In this document: piece after piece, positions 27,301-39,247 of the stretch
How the letters are laid out: every line of letters starts with the position of its first letter
Position numbering within the stretch: the stretch's first letter is position 1
Source: Trichoplax adhaerens
Taxonomy: Eukaryota > Placozoa > Uniplacotomia > Trichoplacea > Trichoplacidae
Assembly: GCF_000150275.1 (NCBI RefSeq)
Contig: NW_002060947.1
Span: forward strand, 294,695 to 358,694
Reading direction: 5' to 3'
Length of the DNA: 64,000 bases
Position numbers and translations under genes: made by a program
The notes under the pieces: model-generated
The model's database searches: none
Told to the model about the DNA's origin: nothing
Seen by the model: only the letters and a program-made list of their open reading frames with translations

Positions 27301-27553
27301 TCGCCAACTTGAATATCGATTAACCAAAACGATTATGCTAGCTTTCATTGTCTTCTTAATATCTTATTTTCCCCATTCAATATCATGTACACTTGCACTG
27401 TTTGGTATTACCATATCATCGACAACATCAACAATCCTACTTCATTTAACATACGTTAATGGTATACTTGGTCCGTTAATTTATATAACTAGAAGTGCTA
27501 GAGTGAGACAGTCGTTACGGTGTAACCGACGCATTATTCACGTTGCACATTAA
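24385..27553 (+). CDS. Divergent class A GPCR, two exons, paralogue of the 6602 gene
   Basis: Rhodopsin-type seven-transmembrane receptor of 368 residues; the ligand is unknown. Exon 1 is 24385-24620 (donor GGTAAGT) and exon 2 is 26683-27553 (acceptor TTATTTTTGTAG), again phase 2 and just after TM2, exactly as in the receptor at 6602. N-terminal N-x-S/T sites (N3, N12) are present. TM1 has N44 in FNLTLF, TM2 has D72 (ISD), and C105 is the likely TM3 disulfide cysteine. DRY is replaced by TRY (129-131), CWxP by SYFP (306-309), and NPxxY by GPLIY (342-346). The third intracellular loop is Ser/Asn-rich (about residues 200-285). The 2062-bp intron (24621-26682) contains an LTR-like insertion at 25745-26374, which accounts for roughly half of the extra length over the paralogue's 719-bp intron. 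Confidence 0.87.
25745..26374 (+). mobile_element. Solo LTR-like element, subfamily A, inside a GPCR intron
   Basis: A 630-bp element that starts TGTGACAGTGTTATATACTG and ends GCTATTTTGTGACA, with a perfect 5-bp duplication GTAAT (25740-25744 and 26375-26379). It lies in the single intron of the receptor at 24385, in the same direction as the gene, about 310 bp before the acceptor. The near-intact ends suggest it is one of the younger copies. Confidence 0.9.
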
Positions 27554-28634
27554 AGGAATTAATTACATATTATAATTATTTGTGCTATTAGCCAATATCG
27601 TAAATATCAATTTATTATAGATAACATCAACAGTTTCGAATAAATACAGATACCAATCTGCAACTTTAAGTTGAATAAGTATAATACTTTTCATTACAAT
27701 TAGCGTGGTAGAGTATTTGCAAAATTTTTATTGTTGTCTAGACAACGCTTTGATTAAAATTTTAGTGAATAATATGCAGTAACGCCATTGTCGCCATAAC
27801 ATTTTTTATCACCATATCAGTAAAGTTGATAATATTATGGTACGTAAAGACAAAAGATTAGCGTGGCTAACAGAATTTGAAGTGATCTATGATATGTAAA
27901 AAGTATTTACTTTCATTAGCGAAATTTGCAACTATTAATACAATGGAACCAATTCGTACTTGTTAGTAACCATCAATTTAAATTATAATTTGCCGGAAAT
28001 TTCGTTGCTGATTTTCGCATTGAAATAATTTAACGTTCTTAGTGTTAGTACTCAAATCTAGCCATATATACCCAATACTGATGCCAAATATTCTCTACAG
28101 TTCTTCAACATGTTGTTGTATGAAATTTAGGAATTAATAAGCTAGGGTGATACCTAACTTACATGTGCCAAAATATTGTTAGCGAGCAATTTATAAGCAT
28201 GGACAATTTTATCTCGGGACAAAATTTTCACAGCTAAAGTGGCATTATTGTAATTGCTTAATAAGCTGTTGAAGGCAATAACTAAATTGTTATTAGATGT
28301 TGTTGACACTGCTCATTGAAGTCGCAACACATTATTATATACGGTAAACAAAATACGTCTGCCATACTTTCAAAGCAACCGTTTCCGATTGTCAGTTGAA
28401 TGGACTGTTATACAATTTTTAATACTCGAATAAATTCCTTTTCAATCGATAGCTATAGGACAATAACAACAATCCAAGAATAAAATTGATTTTTTGTGAA
28501 CTTAATCTACTAATTATCGTACACAACTAGATTTTGCAGTAATAACATAATTCTGCAGGATGTACGCTGCTAAAGTTTCAAATAAATATCAGGTACAAAA
28601 TTTAATTACGTACATTACTATTTTAAAGTACATG
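27554..28634. other. Intergenic region between receptor and RAP1 gene
   Basis: Convergent spacer between a plus-strand and a minus-strand gene. It should hold both 3' UTRs. No other feature is seen. Confidence 0.5.
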
Positions 28635-31600
28635 TTAAGCATTCTTGTTATACAATATAGATTGAATTAATTCTTTGACGTCCGAGATGGATAAGTAATG
28701 CAACCGTTGAAGAATGCGCTTTTCACTAATTCCAGCTTCCATTAATTTAGCTGTATTCCCGCAAAGAAGAGCGTCATCCAGGTCATGATTCCAACCAATA
28801 AAGTCTAGAGTGTAACGATTGGGAAATTAATCAAAGATCTAGTCTATTGGATTTTACTATCAGTAGACAAAATCTAATAACTTATATACCATCTTTCGTT
28901 TTGTTATGCTTTAAATAATAACGTGTGTCATCACACTTTCCAGACAAAGCACGATAGACGCATGCCACTCCTGCCTCCGCCATTTGCATACTAGCAGCAA
29001 GAGCCTAAATTATTGGATATTCCAGCTTATTCTATAGATTAACTAATTCATATTCTGTATCGATAAAAAATAATTGCATTTAATTATTAGATAGTGGTCA
29101 TTTCTTAGCTAACCTTGATTTCAGCGTTGGTATCTTTTCTCATATCTTTCTCCCACATGCACTCTATAAACATAGTATATGCAATAAATGTGGCCAAAAT
29201 TATGAGTATCGACAGTATTCCTTATTGATTTAATATTTGGAATCAAATTTTAAAGTAAAATGCTCTCGCGCTTTATAAGGTTTTAAAATGTAAACTACTT
29301 AAGGTGTTACATGTGCAGTTAACTATTAATTAGTTTTCTTTCATAATACCATGGTGTTTCCGCATTTCTTGTACTTGATCGGCAACGCTATGTGCAGAAT
29401 ATCTGTCGCTAGATTTTGCATCCCGTAGTTCATAACCGAAATCGCAATAAAAGTATTTGCTAAGGATTTCCTCGTTGATTTGATTACTAAATTCCAAGTT
29501 TACATTTTGATCGCCAGTTGAAATTTTCGGAATATCAGGATCGTCGTTTTGTTGATTTAAATTTTCTTCGTCAATAAAAACGATTTGTTTTCTATGATTT
29601 TTCTCATCAACTGCTGCGGATGCTTCATTATCCAATATCGTACCTTTACAAAACTTATCGTGGTTATCATCACCATTATTTAATCGAACTTGATCCTGTA
29701 TTGTAACTATTATATTAATGAAAGATTTTAATAACTAATATTCACAAGCTTTACGATACTTTTACTAACAATCAATTATCTGCTGTTGTTTATGCTTGCT
29801 CGATAATGTTAGTAAATCATCAAGTGATTCGCGGCCATCCTTATCAATATTATTCAGGTACGCTAGCGAATAAAAGGGTATAAATGGAATTTCGTAATTT
29901 ATGATTCTCTTATGAATTAAATCTACCATCAATCTAGATAAATATTTTATAGTTACTTTAGCAGTAATATTGATATATTAAAGCAAACCTGAATTTTTTC
30001 CATCATCACTGTTAATTTGTATATTTTCATAGTCCAAATCACTGTTATATGCTTCACCTCCACCGACAACAGGACATTCATCCTCACCTTTTGCTGGAGC
30101 CAGCATGCCATTTTGGCTATTAACTTGTGGTAAAATAACTTGACTATCGTATTCATGACCAACAACACGGTCATAAAGGGTAGGTTCTGGTTCATTTAGT
30201 ATAATTTCCTCTTCCTGACACTCTTTATCATTTTCGTTTTCAGATACAAGATCAATTACTGGCGGATGTGAATTTTGTTCAGGCTTGCGAGAGGAACAGA
30301 TTGAAGCAACTTCAAAGCTTGTGTCAGTCCATAGTGTGATACTTGGCTCTCTTTTTAGCCGCTTGTTGCTTCCGTTGCTGATGGATATTTTCGATTCACC
30401 TTATAATCAGCGAAATAGCTGAATTATGATATGTTAAAAATATCTATGTCCTCATGCTATTATTAAGATAACATACTTTGATGCTTCATGACTTCTACTT
30501 GTAACTCTTTCTGCGATTTTACTGCACGACGATAGTGCTTTCGCATCAACTTCTTCTTGTAATGGTCCTTCATCGATTGCCACGAATGACAAGTTATCTA
30601 CATACACAGTTCATTTTTCGTATTAGAGCTATTGACAAGTCTATTATTAATGAATACGAGTATTGTACCGTATATAAGCATTACAAAGATTGAGAAGGAA
30701 ATAAAGTTGCTACCTTTTTCTTTTCCATCTTTTTCCAAATTTCATTACCACCAGCTGGTAATGCAGGACTACCATAGTTTTCAATATACTCTAAGATAGC
30801 AGCATCTTCGGCAGTAGTGTAAAATAAACGACTGAATAGAAAATACAACGATTATTTCCCATCTTATCTTACGTAATAAGCTATAGACTTTTATTGTATT
30901 CGAGTGCATTGCTTTCTTCTCAGTCATAGTAGTTCTTAGAAGTATTATCACTATACCGTATATCGTATGTATATTCATGCGCTAAACTGGAAAGCATGAT
31001 GTGGATATACATGTTACGAATACTGATCCTGGATGCAGAAATGTTTATCATAGTATACATTCATCTTCCGCTATACTACATCTCTAATAGCTTTACACAA
31101 ATTTTCTTCGACAGAATCTACCGTGTAACATTAGTAGCTATTTGTAAGATCCTTCTTGAACTGGTATTGCTTTCTTTATATTCTTAGATATGACATAACA
31201 ACTGACCCTGTCGATGATTTCTTAGTGCAAGTTTCAACCGCTCCTGAACGACTATCCGGACACCTAAGGAGAAAAAGTCAATTTGATAGTTTTGATAACA
31301 AAGTCTCTACTTGTTAATTCAATAGTCTAACACTTACATATAACTTTCAATGTCTTGAAGAGCATTATTGGCTACAGAATCGAATATGAAACTTGCGGAA
31401 ACATAACCAAGAGGCGTTAGAGTATCAGGTTCAGCAAGTCTAAGTAAACAGTGTTACACGTACAATTGTCAATAATTTCATCATCATTCTAAGTATTTAG
31501 ATACAAGCTTAACAACACCAATGTTGATAAAATTTGATTCACAGCGACAACAATATCACTAGAATAGATAAAGTCCCTATTGCAAACATAATTTTAACGA

Positions 31601-32029
31601 TATTGTTAGCCAAACACTACCTGATTACACCATCAGTAGGATGGACAATAACTTGACCGCCACAACTCTGAAAAATTGTAAAAGAAAGCACATCACTGAC
31701 GTATTGCTTTTACAGCAAGTAGCAATGTACTCATTGCTACTTTATACAAGTTTTCTTGATACCCTCAATTAGCCGTAGCTCATACTGAAAAATTTTTATC
31801 TGTACTTGCGACAATCGATTGGAAGATTAAACTTGCATCGCTACTGCTTTTTAAATTAATCTATCAAAGTCCCAAAAAATCTTGACTCCATTGCAAACTG
31901 GATGTTCAGAAATGAACTTACCTCGATCAACGGGCGTACTTTCCCTTTCGTAGGACATGGTTTAATATAAAATTTCATCGGTTTACCATCTGCATCTTGG
32001 AATAGATTTCGATTGAGGTTATCCCCCAT
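28635..32029 (-). CDS. TERF2IP: RAP1 / TERF2-interacting telomere protein
   Basis: Shelterin-type protein that in animals binds TRF2 and protects telomeres; it also acts in transcription. Twelve exons, all GT-AG, keep frame for 582 residues: 32029-31922, 31667-31621, 31439-31338, 31263-31207, 30831-30714, 30597-30477, 30399-29989, 29862-29770, 29706-29350, 29163-29114, 29004-28890, 28804-28635. An N-terminal BRCT domain (about 8-86) includes MKFYIKPCPTKGKV and GYVSASFIFDSV. A Myb-type domain (106-165) begins RLFYTTAEDAAILEYIENYG and contains GNEIWKKMEK and HSWQSMKDHYKKKL, the pattern typical of RAP1. A basic KRLKR (197-201) is a likely nuclear signal. A long acidic linker follows (about 200-470), then the RCT domain (about 489-582) with DDFIGWNHDLDDALL. 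Vertebrate RAP1 is about 400 residues, so the linker is long. The exon 8/9 junction uses acceptor AATAATAG at 29707 and is the least certain join. Confidence 0.92.
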
Positions 32030-32132
32030 TTTTCTCAACACTAGCTATACTGTCGTCAGCCTTGTATGTTAAAGCAAGAGCGATCAATATTCGATTTCGA
32101 ATATCCGTCATAAATAGGCTTAAAGGAATATT

Positions 32133-32625
32133 GAAGTCAGGAAGAAATTGCGGGCAAGCATTGGCAAACAGGAACAGCAAGATCTAGCTAGTGCAGCTAG
32201 CGACGACAACCTTGAGAATTTGAGTAGATTGGATATCAGCCAAACTGAGTCTGCGCAACCGATGGCCTGGATTAGTGCCAAAGCTTTTAAGCTTTTAGTG
32301 AGGAATTTCCAGAAGAATTCCTTTCAGAAGTACTGTACTTGTACCTAGTTTTGGTGGGGGTTAACGTTGATATTATTGTTTTTATTGCCATATCAAACTG
32401 TCAGGGTGGATTCTAAGTCGTTGATTCCCGGCTAATAGATAAGATTTTGCTCGATTGGATGTTACTGAGGCTGACATCAATCCGATTGAAGGATCGAACA
32501 GCTCATAATTGTGCATTTATCGTCACAGAAATGAGCCAAAGTTTGTTGATGCTGCTAGCCCATTAATGAACCGGGGACCACCGTATAACTACAGGATGCT
32601 TTACTTAATTACTAAATAATGTAAT
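32133..32625 (+). CDS. Possible coding segment, head-to-head with RAP1
   Basis: About 100 bp upstream of the RAP1 start, on the opposite strand, a frame open from 32133 to 32348 lacks the AT-rich codon look of chance frames and is rich in Ser, Ala, Asp and Gln (for example SDDNLENLSRLDISQTES). It has no ATG near its start. Further on, short stretches in other frames (RLDVTEADINPIEG near 32455, and FVDAASPLMNRGPPYNYR near 32535 before TAA) also look protein-like. They could be exons of one small gene, but no consistent splice chain was found. It may equally be a decayed gene. No function is proposed. Confidence 0.25.
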
Positions 32626-34325
32626 GTACATTGTGTTAAGGAGGTTACCGTAAACTTAGTTATACGATTTTGTAACTGTAGAACGTTCCATTCCAATTAT
32701 ACAGTATACTTAATTATGAGGTTGTAACTTGATAGCGATCCATTCCGTTCATTCTGTAGTAGAAAGCCGGTTCTTTAATCGGGCAGTTTGCTATTGTCCC
32801 TGATAAAATTAAATATTTATTTTACAGGGTTTCTGTTTGATCATACTATAGCCCGTATTCTCCAAAGATAATGTTATAATTACAGAACCTTGCACTGTAC
32901 CTGGGACTAAATAGATAACCCCTCATTTACTGGCCCGTGATTGCACAATGTTTTGCAACAAAATGGCTTTAGGTTACGTTACAGTAGTAGTTCCATACCA
33001 GTTTGCAGGCTTTAGCTGATAAAATATGCTTCAAGTGCATACCTACTGAGTAGTTTGAAACATTGCAATGTGTGCTATAGCAATTCTATCAGTCTTATCA
33101 TACTGCAGTATTCATATTAGGATTTTTATCACTAGACCCGACTACTTGCAGTTTTGCTTCTATATTACACTACTAAATGAATGCATTCATGAGCTCTACA
33201 TTATTATGTACGCATAATGATACACAACTACAATAATCGTATCTTAAAAGGTACTACATACGTACAACGTAAATGTTACGCTATCTAAAGTTTCTTAGCA
33301 TTATCAGGCATCGTATTGTATAAAAAGTTAGGCAGTATTATCTTCTTTCTAAACTAGATTGCATTTGCCACCAGTGTATGACTTTACTACTAGGGGAGAG
33401 CGATATGATAAGAAAACTGCCAATAAAGCAAACGAGCTATAATCAACTCATTTATTGTATCCAGTATGGTCTTGACTTGTCGCATAAGGCGTTAGCAACT
33501 AATTGAATTAATTTAATGGTATTTCTACTAACATTTTTGCTATTCCAGATTGAATTCGTTCCATTACACTGTAGATATTTTTCATCAATTCGGTAAAGGA
33601 CGGTAGTGTTATCAATACTCCTAACTGCTAGTAATGGCCTTTATACAGCAGGATTATCTACCAGCTGATATATACTACCGTAGAAAACATTACATGCACA
33701 TTGCATGGACTTGGCTCTGATTTGTTAATCTGCATGATACGCAAACTATACGTAGCAATCCAGCCCAAAACTTAACAGTAAACTTTTAAAAGTTGCTATG
33801 GCTATTTTAACCGGAGAGTTCATAAGCAAATTCGGCTAGTTTCTATCCGATAAAAATATTTTGCAATATCATCTCCTGCTTGCTGTAAATCTATTATGAA
33901 TTGATTTGTATATAGTATTTATGATGTTTACTATCATAAAAAATGGAGGTTATTAACGTTTTATGATGAGAACTACAGAATTACAGTAAATCTCAATAGA
34001 CGGTAGTATCGGCTTGGATACGAGGCACGTTATACATAATAGTAATCAGTCAGCACAGGCAATAATTACGATAACATCCTTGAAAAGAATTCAACGTAAC
34101 TTAAATGTTTTGAGGTACCGTTATTATTTAGTGATAGTTTCGATTTACCATATAAAGAATCACGGTCGTATAAATTGCATTGGTTATGTACAGTACAGTA
34201 TAGTAATACTTCCGTGACGCTTACGCCATGGATTTGCATTGCAACCATCCATCTGAAATCAAAACAGCTCATTAAATTCGATTCTCCAATCAAAATTGTT
34301 CCCATCGATAGAGTATCACGCGGGA
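32626..34325. other. Intergenic region downstream of PDZD8
   Basis: No supported gene. I looked on the minus strand for a Cys/His-rich C1 domain that could extend PDZD8 and did not see one. Small frames at 34014-34217 and 34066-34329 are overlapping chance frames. Confidence 0.45.
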
Positions 34326-37300
34326 TCACAGGCCGGCCACACTATCTACGCTTTGTGATCCAATTTTCGTTTCGTGAATAAATTCCAAAGTAATATCTCC
34401 ACACCATTCATGGGTAATGCCTTTATGGCGAAGCATTGAACTAAGGCGAACAGAAGACTGGCTACAATGCAAATGGTAAATCAGTTACAAGTCATGCTTT
34501 AATGTACACTAGCATTATGGAGTAATGACCATGAAGTAAGCTAATTGCTAGAAATGCGCGATGATAAAGTCATCGATGAATGAGTCAGAATACCTAGAGT
34601 CGACTCGAAAGACATCAGCTGGAGTTAGAATATAAGTATTTCGGAAGCTATTTTTAGGTAAAGACATGGCCGTTACGGAAATATTCATTATAGGTACTGA
34701 AACCTGTAGAGGTAAATAAGATCAAAACGGCAATTACCGTTATTGTATCGCAGGCGCAGAGCTGAATTTATCGCAAAGTATTTCTAAGATGGACAAAATT
34801 AGGTTGTTCTAGATACTGTAATGTTTTGAAAGCTGCGCTTACGTAGCCAATCATCAAATCAAAAGTTGACTTTTCCTCTAAACGATACCAAACTGAGGCA
34901 TTTAAATATCTATGGTCCTTCTCAACTGAAAGGTGAAACTGCTCATTCCAGATCGGATCCTAATAAGTTATCAAAGCATAAATCGTAATTAAAGGTAGTA
35001 CAGAATTGACCTCTACACATAAGAAATGATGTCATTAATTAATCAATACTCTTACAGGTAGTACAACGTGAGACATTATAGCACAAAACTTCGCGATTTT
35101 GATTAATATATCTTACACAAGTTGTAGTAATTTCTGTGGTTCTACTAGTGCTCTCTCCCCCAAGGTCGTCAGCAACATTCACCACGGTATCCTCTTCATT
35201 GTCAGTACCGTCATATAGTATCCAATCTATGTAATTACAGGAAGTTAATAATTAGAAGCCTTGTAGGCTTGGACAGACTGTCGACGAGATTAGATTGTTA
35301 CAGATCTTATATGATAATAGCAGAACCTTTCCCTGGGTGAGTGTTATCGTCAAGTACACCAAATTCACTATTTGAAACAGCAGCGGCTAATTTAGCAGAG
35401 TCTCTTTCTACAGTGCTTTCTCCTGGAACCTCAGAGGTTGCATCATGTAATTGGTGAGATCCCATTGGCTTAATTTGCTTCCGTTGAATTTTTAAGTTAA
35501 ACCTGAAACCAAAATGTTCATAAACGTAAATAATAAAATGCAGAACATATACTCATACGCATTTATACAGCAAAGCAGCCATTACGGCTAACCTGTTCTT
35601 GCCCTTGATTTGCTTTACCACTTCTTTTAATGAAGAAAGGGCTTGGTTATCGACAGCAATAATTACATCGTCCTAAAGATTGTTTAGTTAGCTAAAATTC
35701 ATAGATGATAATTTTGATAATTTCTTGATCTACTAGGTACCCTTTTCAAATTTGCACGATCAGCTGGTGAATTCGGGATAACTGATTCAATTATAACAAT
35801 CTCAGCTTTCTGACCAGAACGTGAACTTCTTCTCATATCAAAACACTGTAATGAGGTAATTTCAGCTAATATATATCCAACGTGCCAACTAGCTATATTA
35901 TTTGTTTGCAGTTAGAATATACATGACGTACCTGTTTGAAGGTGACTCCAAAAGGCGATGTTTCGTCTTTTTCAACTACAGTATCATGAGTTACCCAATA
36001 ACCATACGGGAGTCCAACTTTGCCACTCATAGCACAAAATCCTGCGGAATGTATGTAGGATATTTCGCATAAAAATATAATCATTTGGCCGGTTTAACAG
36101 CAACGTAATAAGTGTTTACGCAACGAAATTTTCTAACATATCACCTAATGATAATACACAATAAACCGATGTCGCTTTTACTGCTCGAGATAGACGAGAG
36201 CAGCTCACCACTTTCACTGATAATTGCCCGCAAGACAATTTATTGTTGTGTATGTATACCTGTGTATATAGCAGTACACATAATCGATTATATCTTACGA
36301 AAAATCTCCTACATTTAGCCTACAAATATAGTTCGGTCTTGCAACTTTACTCACGTCTTGACGGTCATCCTATAATTTGTTTTTGTTATCGAAACGTAAG
36401 TGAATTTACAATAATGACTAATTGCTCATGAAGTTGAAATTTTTGATCAAACATATGATATACTATGCATGTGATTTTCAAAACTTTTCCTTACCTCGTT
36501 ATCTAGTCTTGGTATAAACGGCTTCATACTAAAAATAATTAAATTCATTATTATGAACTGTAAAGAAGAATTCGCAATAATTTTGGGAAGGCCGTGGGAT
36601 TATTTAATCGTATACTTGATTGTTGAAGATAATACATACCGAGGTACAGCATTGGGTAAAGTATGTTTCTTCCTTAAGGATCTTCTCAACTATCAATATT
36701 AACAATCTAAATTTAGTTTCCATCCGAGTTTGCATTAAGTCTGATACAAATGCAACAGATAAAACCATTACTTGGTTGGTTATAAGCGAAGCTAATTGTG
36801 GAAGTTTTCTCCCTTCAAATAATGTTTGAGCTTGAAATTGTATCTCAGGCTCCTAGGCATGAGTAAAAACGATTATATTTGAAGATTCGGAATATTTGGC
36901 GGCTGATTATAAGTAGGATAGGTTAAACACCAGCATACTTTGTAAAAGGAAAAAGACCAATGAGAGAATGGATGTCGAGTCAATTTTAAGCCAACTTTTC
37001 CTTTTAAGCTAACAACTTTAACGGAAACGTATGCGGATTTTCCAAAGATCTAAATGACAATATTAAGACAGTTAATAATCTCTGCTAACGAAATCTAAAG
37101 ATTGTACGAAGAACGGTCCAATTGTTTGCATTCTCACCAGATCGACATCAATTGCTAATTGGAATCCACCACTAACACGGACGAGTTACATTGGTATTAC
37201 AGTGTTAATTAAGTTAAAAAGAAAGAGTCAACGCCCATTTGCATCATACCACAATGTTTCATTTTATCTGTATATCGTTTAATGTACGACTCTGGTTATA

Positions 37301-38978
37301 CCTATAACTAATGTCGAGAGCGAAATCAATTTCCTAGATGGTAATCGTAAATAAAACCTAATAAGACATTATTTTTGTGGAGAGAAGTGAATATAGTATA
37401 CGGCTTCAGGCCATAGTAAATTGATAATCATGGACATGCTTACCTCTGGTACTTTGCTGGTATTGTTGTCCTTCGAGCTTGTTCTAACGATAGAAATCTT
37501 TTTGATGATCGGTAGTGAACTTCCTAATGAATAACCATTAATCTAAGCATAGAAAAATAGAACACTTATCAAGAATTCATATAGCAACCTAATCTGACGA
37601 TAATACGTTAAGAAAGCTGGAGGCTGCTGTAAGAATTTATGCGGTACGTATACGATTAATAGAATTTTAATAATTATATTACTTTCTATCAATTTTGAAA
37701 GTAAAAATGAACTTAACTTTCAAAGTAAGATGAACACATATCAACCATAATCTAAGTGATAACCAAATTGTTTCAACGTGACATACCGTAATACCAGTAA
37801 TAATTTTTCCAGCCGTAGTTCGTAGCAAATCCTCGAATTCTCCGTGGATTTTCTTTAAAAATATTCTACGGTATAAATATAAGTATTAATAAGCTATTTG
37901 AAAATTTACAATTACACGTCACATCATACTGCATCACTACAACACTACAGGCATTACGTTTTAAGCAGTCATTGGCCGTCATAGAATACCTGCATCATCC
38001 TCCTGTACAATAAAGAGCGCCTTAAAACAAAATATCTGACCTTCTAACAGCATCATTATCCTTCCATTCTCGGAATAGATAAGCCATAAACATATTAAAC
38101 CAGCTACATGTTTCTGATTCAGGCCTGCTGTCTGCTTCGAGTATTTTAAGCAAATTCTAAATTATTGGATATACGCAAAACAGAAGAAATCATTAACACC
38201 TATTTTCCAATAACAGCAACATTATGAGCTGATAATTAATTGATAAAATTTAAATACTGTACACTATATATATATATATATATATAGGGTATACATACTC
38301 GTACACATGTACGGTATTTGTAATATGATGTTGAATAAGATGTCTATATGTTAAGTAAACTTCAATCGTAGCCCTCACCTGCTTCATATTTGCCATTATA
38401 CTATAATATCAAGGATCATTTCTTTAGTATTGAAATGCTATATAGCATATGTAGGTGCTTACGTATAATTTTAGTCCTCTTTTCCGGACCGTGATCAATG
38501 ATTATATTAGCTACTAATGTATAACAATGCTAAAAGGGGGAAAATGGTCCTGAAATATAGTACTTCTTGGACGTTATACATTGACTAATTCCAGTACCGT
38601 TGATTGATACAAAATTGCTGCACAAGGTACTGATAGTCAGACTTGATTTAAATGTATTATCGGTAACTGATAATAGCAAACATAACTATTTCTATTCTTT
38701 AGATCATCGTTAAAACTGATGATGCTGTGACTAATCAACTAATTAACTGAGGAATGAAGTGTTGCTAATCATTAAGTGCAATAGCAGCTAGTAGAGAACT
38801 ATCTTGACGGATTATAATTATTTGATAATACCTTATCTAGTTCTACCGCTGCCCAATCATTCGATTTATCAGCATTAACTTTCGGTAAAGACCAAAAACT
38901 CTTGTAATAAATGTAACATTGCAGGAAGATGGTTGTTACAACACCGGCAAGAAAACTTGTAATGATTATAGTTATCAT
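34326..38978 (-). CDS. PDZD8: PDZD8-like ER lipid-transfer protein, short form
   Basis: Tethering and lipid-transfer protein of ER membrane contacts. Exons: 38978-38832, 38156-38041, 37865-37787, 37542-37444, 37333-37302, 37171-37138, 37049-36939, 36852-36772, 36689-36640, 36528-36495, 36369-36355, 36259-36145, 36041-35932, 35845-35741, 35672-35593, 35502-35327, 35226-35050, (35012-35002), 34959-34843, 34783-34704, 34647-34594, 34440-34326; about 645 residues. An N-terminal anchor (1-25) is followed by an SMP domain (about 66-250) with GGFQLAIDVDLIFGKSAYVS, FEGRKLPQLASLI and LRRSLRKKHTLPN, a C2 region from about 268, a PDZ domain (about 335-412; IIESVIPNSPADRANLKR, DDVIIAVDNQALSSLKEV) and a second C2-like region with DPIWNEQFHL and HEWCGDITLEFIHE. 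It stops at TGA 34328-34326. Known animal PDZD8 continues with a C1 domain and coiled coil, not seen here. The joins around 35050-34959 and 34843-34783 are uncertain (very short introns). Confidence 0.88.
38265..38286. repeat. (TA)11 microsatellite in PDZD8 intron 1
   Basis: A perfect TA dinucleotide run of 22 bp inside the first intron of the PDZD8-like gene. Confidence 0.95.
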
Positions 38979-39247
38979 GCGTGCAAAATACGAGCTCAGT
39001 GATTATTACACGTAGTATACAACAGCAGTGGACGATGAACGGCCAATTTTGCTGGAACAGGTGAGATGTGATGCTTAATGGGTTAGTTACTTTATTTTTA
39101 GTCCCGTAATCAACGTACTGATGTCGTATTAGAAAGATATTTGAATCATCGCTGCTTGAATTAGAAATTGATGTTGTTGAAGTTTGCAATTACATGCATT
39201 CGTAGTCACATCGAGCAGGATTAATTGACTGTAATTGAGTTGACTTT

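Noticed and set aside
29953-30195. An 80-codon minus-strand frame
   Set aside because: It is a shadow frame over RAP1 exon 7, whose correct frame runs through the whole exon.
34066-34329. An 87-codon minus-strand frame as the missing PDZD8 C-terminus
   Set aside because: It overlaps the PDZD8 stop in a different frame and has no C1-type Cys/His pattern.
38875-39189. A 104-codon minus-strand frame
   Set aside because: It overlaps the first PDZD8 exon in another frame; the frame with MITIIITSFLAGVV fits the anchor and splices correctly.
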